Of a stretch of DNA of 64,000 nucleotides, positions 56,249 through 64,000 are shown piece after piece (the stretch's first letter is position 1; every line of letters starts with the position of its first letter). The notes under the pieces were generated by a model, which searched no databases, had not been told where the DNA came from, and saw nothing but the letters and a program-made list of their open reading frames with translations. Source of the stretch: Paludibacter sp. 47-17 (GTDB lineage Bacteria; Bacteroidota; Bacteroidia; Bacteroidales; Paludibacteraceae); contig MKVT01000001.1 of NCBI GenBank assembly GCA_001898935.1, forward strand, positions 1 to 64,000, in the 5' to 3' direction. The translations under genes and the position numbers were made by a program.

Positions 56249-57562
56249 TTAATCACGACTCACCACCAGCTCGTTTCCCATCAGTTTCTTCCACCATTCC
56301 GCACCGTTGTGTCGGTCCGACCGGGTAAAATCACCGTTCCAGGTCATAAACCACGCCCACATATCGCCCTGCTGCTTCATGAGTGCCGGGTCGGGTACCG
56401 ATCCGCATTCGGTGAGCGCCAGCATCTTACGCCTTCCCAGCATCGTTGTTACCGCATTGAACTTTGCATATTGCGAACCGTGCTGATTTTCACCGGGGTA
56501 AATATCCATGCCGATGATGTCGACATAATCGTGGCCGGGATACCAATCGGGTGCATCGGCTTTCTCATCACTGGTCCAAACCCAGATCAGGTTGTCGAGC
56601 TGATGATGGTTGACCAGACGGTCGAACATCAGTTTCCACAGTGTTTTGCAGGCTTCGGGGCCCCGTGCGCCCCACCAGAACCATTTGCCCGAAGCTTCGT
56701 GAAGCGGTCGCCAGAGGATGGGTATTCCCGCATTGCGGAACTCCCTGAGGTAGCCGGCTATGATATCGATATCGACCATCATGGCCTTGTATTCATCCGA
56801 AGCAGGATCGCTCACACGGGCGACATTAAATCCGGTGTTTGCAGTGTAAAAAGCGCCCGATTTGGTCAGCGGATCGCGCCAATGCCACATCAGCGTAACG
56901 ATACCCCCATTGTCGTGGTAGGCCTTCCCTAAGGTAAAAGGAGCCGAATATTTCACCCAGTTCTGGTCCGGCCAGGGGTGATCGATAAAATCGAAGCCCA
57001 CTATTTTAGGCCATTTGCCGGTTTGCTGATTGACCCAGATGGCTTCGTCGATATTGGTGCTGTGATTGGCCATGGTTCCCGAAAGTACCCGGGTTCCGTA
57101 ATTCATGCGCAGGTAGCGGAAAAGCGCTACGGCCTGCGCCGATGCTTGCGGGGTTGCGAGCACGGTATCGAGCCCTGCAACTCCCTGCAGCGCTTTGGTT
57201 GTAAAACGTAAAGTAACCGCTCCGGCATAATTTCCCGCCACATCGCTGATGGTTTTTTCGTGAATGATAAGCGTATATTCGGTGTCCGGTTTCAGTGAAG
57301 GGCGTATCACAACCGAGCGGGCGTCTGTAGTTGCTTCAACCGGCAGGTCGTTGAGTGTTATACGGCCGCCGCTGAGCAGTACGATTTTTTCGGTAAACTG
57401 TACGGTAATCACCTGGTCGGTGGGAATGTTGACAGCCCCGTCGGCCGGATCCGACTGCATGACTTCCGGTGCATAGTTATCGTCATTCCCGGGTTTGGTG
57501 CACGACTTGAGACTGAAGGTCAGAAGGAAAAAGCAAATCAGTAGTTGAATATTTCCGGCCAT
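56249..57562 (-). CDS. GH26 beta-mannanase lipoprotein with Ig-like domain
   Basis: The protein has 437 residues. The lipobox is LKSCTK (cysteine 21). Residues 30-128 are a Big_5/SbsA-type Ig-like domain (SDPADGAVNIPTDQVITVQF), often a spacer at the surface. The GH26 catalytic domain follows: WHWRDP (near 218), acid/base glutamate in WRPLHEASGKWFWWG (near 276) and nucleophile in LALTECGS (near 380). It should cut internal beta-1,4-mannose links in mannan. It is the first enzyme gene after the glycan-binding genes and lies downstream of a hairpin terminator. Confidence 0.92.
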   Translation of the reverse strand: MAGNIQLLICFFLLTFSLKSCTKPGNDDNYAPEVMQSDPADGAVNIPTDQVITVQFTEKIVLLSGGRITLNDLPVEATTDARSVVIRPSLKPDTEYTLIIHEKTISDVAGNYAGAVTLRFTTKALQGVAGLDTVLATPQASAQAVALFRYLRMNYGTRVLSGTMANHSTNIDEAIWVNQQTGKWPKIVGFDFIDHPWPDQNWVKYSAPFTLGKAYHDNGGIVTLMWHWRDPLTKSGAFYTANTGFNVARVSDPASDEYKAMMVDIDIIAGYLREFRNAGIPILWRPLHEASGKWFWWGARGPEACKTLWKLMFDRLVNHHQLDNLIWVWTSDEKADAPDWYPGHDYVDIIGMDIYPGENQHGSQYAKFNAVTTMLGRRKMLALTECGSVPDPALMKQQGDMWAWFMTWNGDFTRSDRHNGAEWWKKLMGNELVVSRD

Positions 57563-57581
57563 TATTTCGAGGGTTAGCAGT

Positions 57582-57623
57582 AAAAAAAGGGGAAGTTAAT
57601 TGCGGAAACGAACCTCCCCTTTT
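57582..57623 (-). terminator. Intra-operon terminator in the PUL
   Basis: On the minus strand AAAAGGGGA (57623-57615) and TCCCCTTTT (57593-57585) form a 9-bp stem across a 21-base loop, with the T-run continuing to 57582. It separates the glycan-binding genes from the enzyme genes. A -7-like TACATTTG (57638-57631) just before it lacks a -33 element. Confidence 0.65.
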
Positions 57624-57655
57624 CCAACAACAAATGTAGGAGAAAAAAACAAGTT

Positions 57656-59758
57656 TTACTTAGGATCGAAGCGAATATTATCGAAGCAGAGTCCGGCAAA
57701 GTCGGTTCCGGCATCTGAGTAATTCAATACAATGCCAAAGTCGCCTCCGTTCCTGGTCGGATTACTTAACACTCCGTCGATGGCTAAGGTAAGTGTGGCC
57801 CAGTCGTTGCCGGGTGTAACAATGTAATCGCCTTCTACCATCAGTTTCGATTTCACGTCTTCACCTCCGATTTTAAAGATAAATTCGTAATCGCCGGTGA
57901 TTTTGATGGGTTTGTTGGTTTTAATGTCGACTTTCAACACATAATTACCCGGATCGACGACCGGCCATCCGCCGTTGGGATCGGGGTGGTTACATCCTAC
58001 CACCCACCATCCGGGCCGCGAGAGCAAGGTGATATAACCATCGGCCTTTGCTTTTGCCGCATCATACGATCCGCCCCAGTTGTCCCAGTCGGGCGCGTGC
58101 CAGTCGCTGCTGCTGCGGGTTTCAAAGTCCATCACCATTTTGGTTTGTGCGGTTACCGGGTCGGTGCCCGATACGGTAAACTCAGGTGTCATTACTTCGG
58201 CGCCGTCGAACGCCACCATTTTAGCCGCTTGTTTGCCCGATGCAACGGCTGCGGGTACCTGCACCTCTATCGTCGCAGCGCTGCGGGTGCCAAACGAGGT
58301 AGCTTTTATTGTTCCGAAGTACACCGATTCCACCAGGTGAAGTTTGGTCCCCTGGATGGTAAGCATTGCGCCCGGTTTCAGCGTGGCCGGAGCAACAGCG
58401 GTTGCCACCGGTTTATTCGCCGCTTCTACCGTTAAGGTGGCGGCCGAACTTACCGTGCTGCCATTGGTAGTGGTGACGATCAACACGGCCGATCCTACGC
58501 TGGCCGGAGGTACGGTAACGGTCAGGCTGGTTGGCGAAGTGGGGACGACATCTACGCTGAGGTTGCCCGGGAAGCTTACTTTACGTATCAGGTCGAGGTC
58601 GGTGCCGCTGATGGTGATGTCGCCACCGGCCATCAGCGATGCCGGTGCGAATCCGGTGATGACCGGCTTCACGAGGGTGATGGCCGGCGTGCCTGCGGTT
58701 TTTCCCGAGCTGGCCGTTAGGGTTACGACTCCTTCGGTTGCGGTCAAAGGTACGGTTACCACCAGTTGGGTCGCTGTTTTCGATAGTACCGCTCCATCGG
58801 CATTGCCGGCGAATTTTATTCCGGTCACCAGGTCGAGGTTGGTGCCGGTAATGGTCAGCTCTTCACCATTTTTCACCGGCGAAGGTGCAATGGAGCTGAC
58901 GGCCGGTCCTACCAGGCTGAGGAGGGTGCTGCTTTCCACTTCGACACCCGAATGGGCAATGAGTTTGAGCTTGCCTTCTTTCACGTCGTCGGGAACGGTA
59001 ACATCGATTTGCGTTTTAGCGGTGTTGATGGTAAATGCACCCACGTCGATGCCTTCGGCAAATCGGATACTCTTCACCAGGTCGAGGTCGGTACCGCCGA
59101 TTTGCAACGATGCGCCCGGTTTTACCGGATTGGGATTCATCGAGCCGATAACCGGAAGTTTTACCTGCAATTCGGTAGCCGAATATACCAAGGCGGGCAT
59201 TTCGGCGCCGTTGGATACTACGAATTTGCCGGTGCGGGCTTCAATAGGCACTATCACTTCGATTTTCTTGCGACTCTTACTCACGAAGTCGGTGCTGTCC
59301 ACGACCACATCCCCGTCGAAAATAACTTCTGCAATCAGATTGAGGTAATCGCCATTGATGGTTAGTTTATCGCCGGCCTTAACGGTTGCGGGTGCAAAGC
59401 CTTCGATCGAAATGGGTTCGAGGAACGTGAGCGGTGTTTTCGACTGGATATCGCCGTCGGGACTTTTTACTACGATTTTCCCGGGCATTGCATCCTGAGG
59501 AATGGCAATCACAAGCTCGCCCTTTGTTTTGCTTACAAAGGTTTTAACTTCAATATTATCCGGCAGGATGATGGCGGTCACCCTGTCCATATTCTTTCCG
59601 ATGAACCGGAGTTCGCCTCCCCGAAGGGCGGGCGAGGGCCCGAATACTTCGAGCTGTACGGTGGTTAGATCTTCCGTTTCCGTTTCGTCACAGGCCGTAA
59701 AGGCGAATCCTGTGAACAGTATGCCGAGGAAGAGCGCCAGGCTTAACAAGTTCTTCAT
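57656..59758 (-). CDS. Surface glycan-binding lipoprotein with six IPT/TIG repeats
   Basis: The protein has 700 residues. The signal ends in the lipobox FTACDE (cysteine 23). Six tandem IPT/TIG Ig-like domains of about 80-90 residues each fill residues 35-545. Each begins with a variant of APxxxKxGxxLTIxGTxLDLV; the last four share GT-L-L after the glycine. The C-terminal 150 residues (from MVMDFETRSSSDW) look like a beta-sandwich glycan-binding module ending in GLCFDNIRFDPK. In SusCD systems such proteins (SusE/F position) hold polysaccharide at the cell surface; the repeats would act as a long stalk. There is no catalytic motif. Confidence 0.85.
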   Translation of the reverse strand: MKNLLSLALFLGILFTGFAFTACDETETEDLTTVQLEVFGPSPALRGGELRFIGKNMDRVTAIILPDNIEVKTFVSKTKGELVIAIPQDAMPGKIVVKSPDGDIQSKTPLTFLEPISIEGFAPATVKAGDKLTINGDYLNLIAEVIFDGDVVVDSTDFVSKSRKKIEVIVPIEARTGKFVVSNGAEMPALVYSATELQVKLPVIGSMNPNPVKPGASLQIGGTDLDLVKSIRFAEGIDVGAFTINTAKTQIDVTVPDDVKEGKLKLIAHSGVEVESSTLLSLVGPAVSSIAPSPVKNGEELTITGTNLDLVTGIKFAGNADGAVLSKTATQLVVTVPLTATEGVVTLTASSGKTAGTPAITLVKPVITGFAPASLMAGGDITISGTDLDLIRKVSFPGNLSVDVVPTSPTSLTVTVPPASVGSAVLIVTTTNGSTVSSAATLTVEAANKPVATAVAPATLKPGAMLTIQGTKLHLVESVYFGTIKATSFGTRSAATIEVQVPAAVASGKQAAKMVAFDGAEVMTPEFTVSGTDPVTAQTKMVMDFETRSSSDWHAPDWDNWGGSYDAAKAKADGYITLLSRPGWWVVGCNHPDPNGGWPVVDPGNYVLKVDIKTNKPIKITGDYEFIFKIGGEDVKSKLMVEGDYIVTPGNDWATLTLAIDGVLSNPTRNGGDFGIVLNYSDAGTDFAGLCFDNIRFDPK

Positions 59759-59789
59759 ATGTTCTTGTAATTAATTGTTCGTAATGATG

Positions 59790-61040
59790 TTAATTGGCAG
59801 GTACAACGCGGATATTGTCGATACACAGGGTAGGGCTGCAATCTTCACCCTTGGCTTGTTCGCCGCCATGCCACAGAAAGAAGGTGAGTCCGCCCCAGTT
59901 GCCGGCTCCGGCAAGTTCTACACCCACCCCTTCGTGGTTGTATTTGAATTCCTTCAATGGGATGGTAACAGTTTCCCAACCATCGGTAGTATACGATCCG
60001 CTGGCTTTCCAGGGCATCCAGAGTCCGCGAGGGGTTGTGCCGTCGGCCAGGTATCCATTGGTGCCTGCAGTACCCCAGGGGGTGAAGATCATTTGTAAGG
60101 CACCTGATTTCCAGGCGTCCGGAACATTGATTTCAAATTTAAGAACCGATTCGGCCGGTGCTGTGGTGAATAAGTCGCCTTGCGGACGCCCATTGGAACT
60201 ACCCCAGAGGTTAAACGAAAATGCATCTTCGTTCCAGGTAGCGCTCGGATCGGCTGTCATGCTGCCTTTAAAGCGTACATAATTGCCGTCGATGCCGGCC
60301 ACCGGGTCGTTGTTGCTGGTTACACCACTGCGCCATCCGCCACTGGCATTCAGGTTATCCCAATCGAGTATCATACCGCGGCTGTCGCGGAAATGGAACT
60401 TCGAACGATTGGCTCCGTAACGGCTCAGAACGGTTACAGGACCTGCCTGTGCTCCGGCAGGAACCTTTACCTGAATTTCGTTGAGGGTAAACGCAATGAT
60501 TTCGGTCGCTTTGATATTGGGAGTGAACACTACTTCGGGATAGCCGGCGCCGGCTACCGGCAGGAAGAAGTTTCCGCGGATCACGGCTACTTCTCCGTCG
60601 GCTACGTACTCGCATTTCATGGCGCTTACCAGCGGAGCAGGCACATCTACTTTAAAATCAAAGGCTACGGTGTCTTTATCTTTGTTGAGGAGGTACATTT
60701 TGTTGGTAACCTTGCCCGGGATGGTCGACGGTACGCCCACGATGATGACTTTATCGGTCATCAGGCTGGTGTTCAGTACCGCTTTCTGATCGTTGAACCA
60801 CAATTCGGTGACACTGGTCAGGTTTTTTCCAATAATGGCTATATTGCTGCCCATGAATGCACTTACCAGCAACGAGTCGGCACTCAGTACATCGGGGATG
60901 CGTACGTAACGCACTTCGGGAAGTCCGTCGGTAATGACGTAAGCATCCGGATTATCGTCGCACGAAGGAAACAGCACCAGGGTGCTCAGTGCCATAACCG
61001 ACAGCAGCAGTGTTGTGATGAATTGATATGATTTTTTCAT
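59790..61040 (-). CDS. Surface glycan-binding lipoprotein (SusE-position)
   Basis: The protein has 416 residues. The lipobox is FPSCDD (cysteine 27). Two IPT/TIG-like domains (residues about 45-135, GSNIAIIGKNLTSVTELWF; and 138-225, GEVAVIRGNFF) precede a C-terminal sandwich module (from DWDNLNASGGWRSG near 243). That module ends in CIDNIRVVPAN, close to the C-terminus of the next glycan-binding protein. Exposed aromatic residues are frequent (WGSSNG; FTPWGTAG; GLWMPWK), as expected for mannan binding. It lies directly after susD, 20 bases away, the usual place for a surface glycan-binding protein. Confidence 0.87.
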   Translation of the reverse strand: MKKSYQFITTLLLSVMALSTLVLFPSCDDNPDAYVITDGLPEVRYVRIPDVLSADSLLVSAFMGSNIAIIGKNLTSVTELWFNDQKAVLNTSLMTDKVIIVGVPSTIPGKVTNKMYLLNKDKDTVAFDFKVDVPAPLVSAMKCEYVADGEVAVIRGNFFLPVAGAGYPEVVFTPNIKATEIIAFTLNEIQVKVPAGAQAGPVTVLSRYGANRSKFHFRDSRGMILDWDNLNASGGWRSGVTSNNDPVAGIDGNYVRFKGSMTADPSATWNEDAFSFNLWGSSNGRPQGDLFTTAPAESVLKFEINVPDAWKSGALQMIFTPWGTAGTNGYLADGTTPRGLWMPWKASGSYTTDGWETVTIPLKEFKYNHEGVGVELAGAGNWGGLTFFLWHGGEQAKGEDCSPTLCIDNIRVVPAN

Positions 61041-61060
61041 GTTTTGAAGTAATTAACTTG

Positions 61061-62740
61061 TTAATAACCAATGGAGCTGAAGTCGAATGCTACCGGATCT
61101 TTGCTCAGGTTCGGGTTGGCAGCCAGATCGGTATCGGGGAAGGGGAGCGTAAACTGGATGTTGGCAGCAGGCACTTTCCAGCTTCCCAGGGTCACCGCAC
61201 CGGCTTCGGCTTCGCCTTTGTAATATGCGTCGATATTGTTCCAGTATCCCCTTTCCTGGGCGGCCAGGCGGTTTTTAGCTCCCTGGAGGTCGTAGTAGCT
61301 CAACCGCACATAATCGAACCAGTTATCGCCCTCACAGGCCAGTTCCTTCCGGCGTTCGTTGAAGATATCGTCGAAGGTGATGGAGGTTTTCGGACTCACG
61401 TTTTTCATGCTGCGCCCGCGCACGGCATTGAAAGCTGCCAGGGCGCCGGCATCGGAGCTGGAAGCAGCATTCCCTAATTTTGCTTCGGCATAGATTAAAT
61501 ACACATCGGCCAGGCGAAGGATGTGAGTGGCCAGTGCTGTCGCCATACGGTCCATACCCGAGCCTCCTGTGCCCAGTTTATGATCGTTGTTGTTCCCCAC
61601 CAGATGTTTCACTACATTCGAGCCCGTGCCTACCCCGAATGTAATGTCGCCATTCACCCAATTGTAGGTAAATCCGCCTTTGTCGGCCCAGAAGTATTCG
61701 TACTTATCGCCCATCATCATCATGGTTGCCTTCCTGCGGGCATCGTTGTTCACGCGGGTTGTTTTGTTGGTGGCATCTTCGCCGAATAAATTCTGAAGGT
61801 CGATGGTAATGCCCACCCAGGTACCCCAGGTATCGGCAAATTCCGAAAAACCATTAAGTCCCAGGTCCGATTGGAGCGTATTCTGGCTGGTCCATTGCGA
61901 ACCTACCGTCCAACGCCAGGCAATCAGACTTTCGTCGGCCATGTTGTTTTGCAGGCGGAAAATATCGGAATAGTTTTCCATCAGCTTCCGTCCGCTTTTG
62001 GCGATCACTTCGTTGGCATAAAACGCCGCCTTGTCGAGATCGGCCTGGTTGCGGGTACCGCTTTGTCCGTATCCCGCTTTGGTCAGGTATACTTTAGCCA
62101 TCAATCCCATGGCCGAGTATTTATCGATACGTCCGGCTGCATTGGTTTCCGGGAGTAAATCGATGGCTCTTTCCAGTGTTTTCACAATATACGCATACAC
62201 ATCTTCGATCCGGTTTTTCGGTAGTTCGTTGTACCGGTTACCGGCAATAATGTCGCTGTTGTTGTGAATAATAGGCACAGCTCCCCAGATACGCACCAGG
62301 TAAAAATAAGTGAATGCTTTCCAGGTGAGCGCTTCGCCTTTGACCGTATTCAGCGCTTTGGTCGAAACGCCGGGGCCAGCTTTCAGTTCCAGGTTTTCGA
62401 CCAGGGTATTGCAGTAGGCGTTCACCGACCACAACGAGGCCGATGCATTACGCAGATCGTCGTCGCTCGATTTGAGCACAAAGGCCTGGTAGCCATTGTC
62501 GGTTCCGTAATAAATATTTCCTGCGAGCACATCGCCGATTTTTACAAACCCCCGCTGAAAATCGTACCAGGGTGAATTATAGATGGGATTCACCGCCTGA
62601 TAGCACTGGGCGTCGTTCTGATAAAAACCGTCGATGGTATAGTTGTCGATGGTCGGACGATTCAGAAAATCCTCGCAGGAGGTGGTTCCTGCCAGCAAAA
62701 CTGCAACCATCATCAGCGATTTTATATTCTTGAGTTTCAT
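61061..62740 (-). CDS. susD: SusD/RagB family outer-membrane lipoprotein
   Basis: The protein has 559 residues. The lipobox lies in LLAGTTSCEDF (cysteine 23). The FLNRP segment, the helical TPR region (LTWKAFTYFYLVRIWGAVP, near 130-148) and the C-terminal NERRKELACEGDNWFDYVRL (near 455-474) are classic SusD features. It caps the SusC channel and helps bind glycan at the surface; mannan is inferred from the neighbours. The gene name is by family and not by demonstrated substrate. Confidence 0.95.
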   Translation of the reverse strand: MKLKNIKSLMMVAVLLAGTTSCEDFLNRPTIDNYTIDGFYQNDAQCYQAVNPIYNSPWYDFQRGFVKIGDVLAGNIYYGTDNGYQAFVLKSSDDDLRNASASLWSVNAYCNTLVENLELKAGPGVSTKALNTVKGEALTWKAFTYFYLVRIWGAVPIIHNNSDIIAGNRYNELPKNRIEDVYAYIVKTLERAIDLLPETNAAGRIDKYSAMGLMAKVYLTKAGYGQSGTRNQADLDKAAFYANEVIAKSGRKLMENYSDIFRLQNNMADESLIAWRWTVGSQWTSQNTLQSDLGLNGFSEFADTWGTWVGITIDLQNLFGEDATNKTTRVNNDARRKATMMMMGDKYEYFWADKGGFTYNWVNGDITFGVGTGSNVVKHLVGNNNDHKLGTGGSGMDRMATALATHILRLADVYLIYAEAKLGNAASSSDAGALAAFNAVRGRSMKNVSPKTSITFDDIFNERRKELACEGDNWFDYVRLSYYDLQGAKNRLAAQERGYWNNIDAYYKGEAEAGAVTLGSWKVPAANIQFTLPFPDTDLAANPNLSKDPVAFDFSSIGY

Positions 62741-62764
62741 ATTGGTTTCTTTCTGTTACGTTGA

Positions 62765-64000
62765 TTAGAATGATAAATTCAGACCTACCGTATAAATCTG
62801 CGGCGACGGATAGCGGCCGTTGTCGAGTCCGTATACATTCGGACTGGCAGTGCTGACCCCGATTTCAGGATCGAATCCTGAATAGCTGGTCAGGGTGAAC
62901 AGGTTCTGCACATTGGCGTATACACGCAAATTGGTGAGATGCAGTCGTTTCAATACCGATGGCTGGAAGGTGTATCCTACGATCAGGTTTTTCAGCCGCA
63001 GGTACGATCCGTCTTCTATGTATCGATCCGACAGCCGGTTGTTGTCGTTCGGGTCGTTTTGAATGGCCCGGGGAACCGATGCGCCGGTATTGGCTACACG
63101 TACGTTGTCGATGTCGTCGAACCAGTTATTTACCTCGGCTCCCGTAGAATTGGTACGCGGATAAGTCTTGGCCGGGTCGATGGGTTCCAGACGGGCGCGG
63201 TCGGTAACCACGGCCAGTTGATTGTCCCACAACGACTCCATATTGGTCAGATTGCGCGACACATAATTCAATACCTTGTTTCCGTATGTTCCGTTGACGA
63301 ACACCGTCAGATCGATGTTCCTGTAACGCAAGGTGTTGTTGAATCCGTACGTGAACAAGGGAAGCGGTGAACCGATGAAGGTACGGTCGTGTTCCGTGAT
63401 TTTGCCGTCGGGTTTACCGTCGGGGCCGCTTATATCCTTGAATTTCAGGTCGCCGGGGTATACCGTATTGGTGCGTGAGAACGATTTGCCATCTTCGGGA
63501 TACTTTTCGGCCGTTGCCCAGCTTTTGATGTCGTTCAGGTCTTTGTAAATTCCTTCCACCCGATAGCCGTAGAAATTATAAAGCGATTCGCCGATACCCG
63601 AACGCGATACCACGTCGGTCCACTGACCGTAGCCTTCGAGAAATGCGTTGGATGTACCGTCGAGACCGACCAGCGTGTTTTTGTTGAACGAGAGCTGAAG
63701 ATCGCTGTCCCAGCTGAAATCCTTGTTGTTTACAAGATGCGCTCCAAGGGTGATTTCAAGCCCTTTGTTGTTGATTGTTCCGTAGTTGCCGCGCGGGGGC
63801 GCCAATGCACTGGATACATTGCCGCGGGTTCCCATGTACGAAGGCAATTGAAGCGGCATCAGCATATTGCGGGAGGTTTTGTCGTAGGCATCGATCACTA
63901 TAGTTATCCTGTCGTTGAACAGGCCCAGATCGAGGCCAACGTTCACCTGTTCTTGTTTTTCCCACTGAATGCGCGGATTGGCGATATTGCTCTGCCGGTA
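62765..64000 (-). CDS. susC: SusC-type TonB-dependent receptor, C-terminal part
   Basis: Only the last 411 residues are in the window; the frame is open to the right edge, beginning YRQSNIANPRIQWEK. These are beta-barrel strands of the SusC/RagA family: EQVNVGLDLGLFNDRITI, SAFLEG-type loops, FKDISGPDGKPDGKITEHDRTFIGS (in pieces), NYVSRNLTNMES and the terminal YTVGLNLSF with a C-terminal aromatic residue. The protein imports oligosaccharides across the outer membrane using TonB energy and forms a complex with SusD, encoded 24 bases downstream. The TonB box and plug lie outside the window. Confidence 0.95.
   Translation of the reverse strand, partial: YRQSNIANPRIQWEKQEQVNVGLDLGLFNDRITIVIDAYDKTSRNMLMPLQLPSYMGTRGNVSSALAPPRGNYGTINNKGLEITLGAHLVNNKDFSWDSDLQLSFNKNTLVGLDGTSNAFLEGYGQWTDVVSRSGIGESLYNFYGYRVEGIYKDLNDIKSWATAEKYPEDGKSFSRTNTVYPGDLKFKDISGPDGKPDGKITEHDRTFIGSPLPLFTYGFNNTLRYRNIDLTVFVNGTYGNKVLNYVSRNLTNMESLWDNQLAVVTDRARLEPIDPAKTYPRTNSTGAEVNNWFDDIDNVRVANTGASVPRAIQNDPNDNNRLSDRYIEDGSYLRLKNLIVGYTFQPSVLKRLHLTNLRVYANVQNLFTLTSYSGFDPEIGVSTASPNVYGLDNGRYPSPQIYTVGLNLSF

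Overview
This 64 kb window comes from a member of the Bacteroidetes, most likely order Bacteroidales. The evidence is a SusC/SusD polysaccharide-utilization locus (PUL), a bifunctional Fkp-type fucokinase/GDP-fucose pyrophosphorylase, many lipoprotein signals with little Shine-Dalgarno sequence, and repeated matches to the Bacteroidetes promoter (-33 TTTG, about 20 bases, -7 TAnnTTTG). I cannot name the genus. No rRNA, tRNA, CRISPR array or intact insertion sequence was seen.

Layout. (1) 1-4250, minus strand: the 5' part of a large secreted modular protein, a small lipoprotein, and a CsgG-like protein with a C-terminal SH3 domain. A 16-bp perfect inverted repeat lies between the first two. 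(2) 4360-4740: a candidate structured RNA on the minus strand and a textbook promoter driving fkp. (3) 7651-20371, minus strand: an 11-gene, partly overlapping operon joining assimilatory sulfate reduction (cysD, cysN, APS-type cysH, cysI, cysJ) to siroheme synthesis (hemA, hemL, hemB, a hemC-cobA-hemD fusion and a precorrin-2 dehydrogenase). It is headed by a small DUF2061 membrane protein. Several of the tetrapyrrole enzymes look cut down, most strikingly HemC, which lacks the domain holding the dipyrromethane-cofactor cysteine.

(4) 20735-36882, plus strand: a surface polysaccharide region. It has GDP-L-fucose synthesis (gmd, fcl), an orphan lycopene cyclase, a Vi-antigen-like UDP-GlcNAc dehydrogenase/epimerase pair, adenine deaminase, a priming sugar transferase, Wza- and Wzc-like export proteins, a flippase fused to a glycosyltransferase, an EpsG-type polymerase and two glycosyltransferases, ending at a clear terminator. 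(5) 36984-37612: gene-poor DNA with a possible decayed gene. (6) 37613-43037: a conserved Bacteroidetes protein of unknown role, and a convergent fusion of DUF5077, DUF3472 and a family S9 peptidase.

(7) 43132-64000, minus strand: a beta-mannan/glucomannan PUL that runs off the window inside susC. In transcription order it has SusC, SusD, two surface glycan-binding proteins, GH26 mannanase, CE7 esterase, a GH5-GH26 double mannanase, GH130 mannosylglucose phosphorylase, a sodium/sugar symporter, GH94 phosphorylase, a cellobiose/mannobiose 2-epimerase, GH5 glucanase and an AraC regulator. Deacetylation and endo-cleavage would occur outside. Disaccharides would enter through the symporter, mannobiose would be epimerised to mannosyl-glucose, and phosphorolysis (GH130, GH94) would give sugar-1-phosphates without using ATP.

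All functional names come from reading motifs in the translations. No database search was run.
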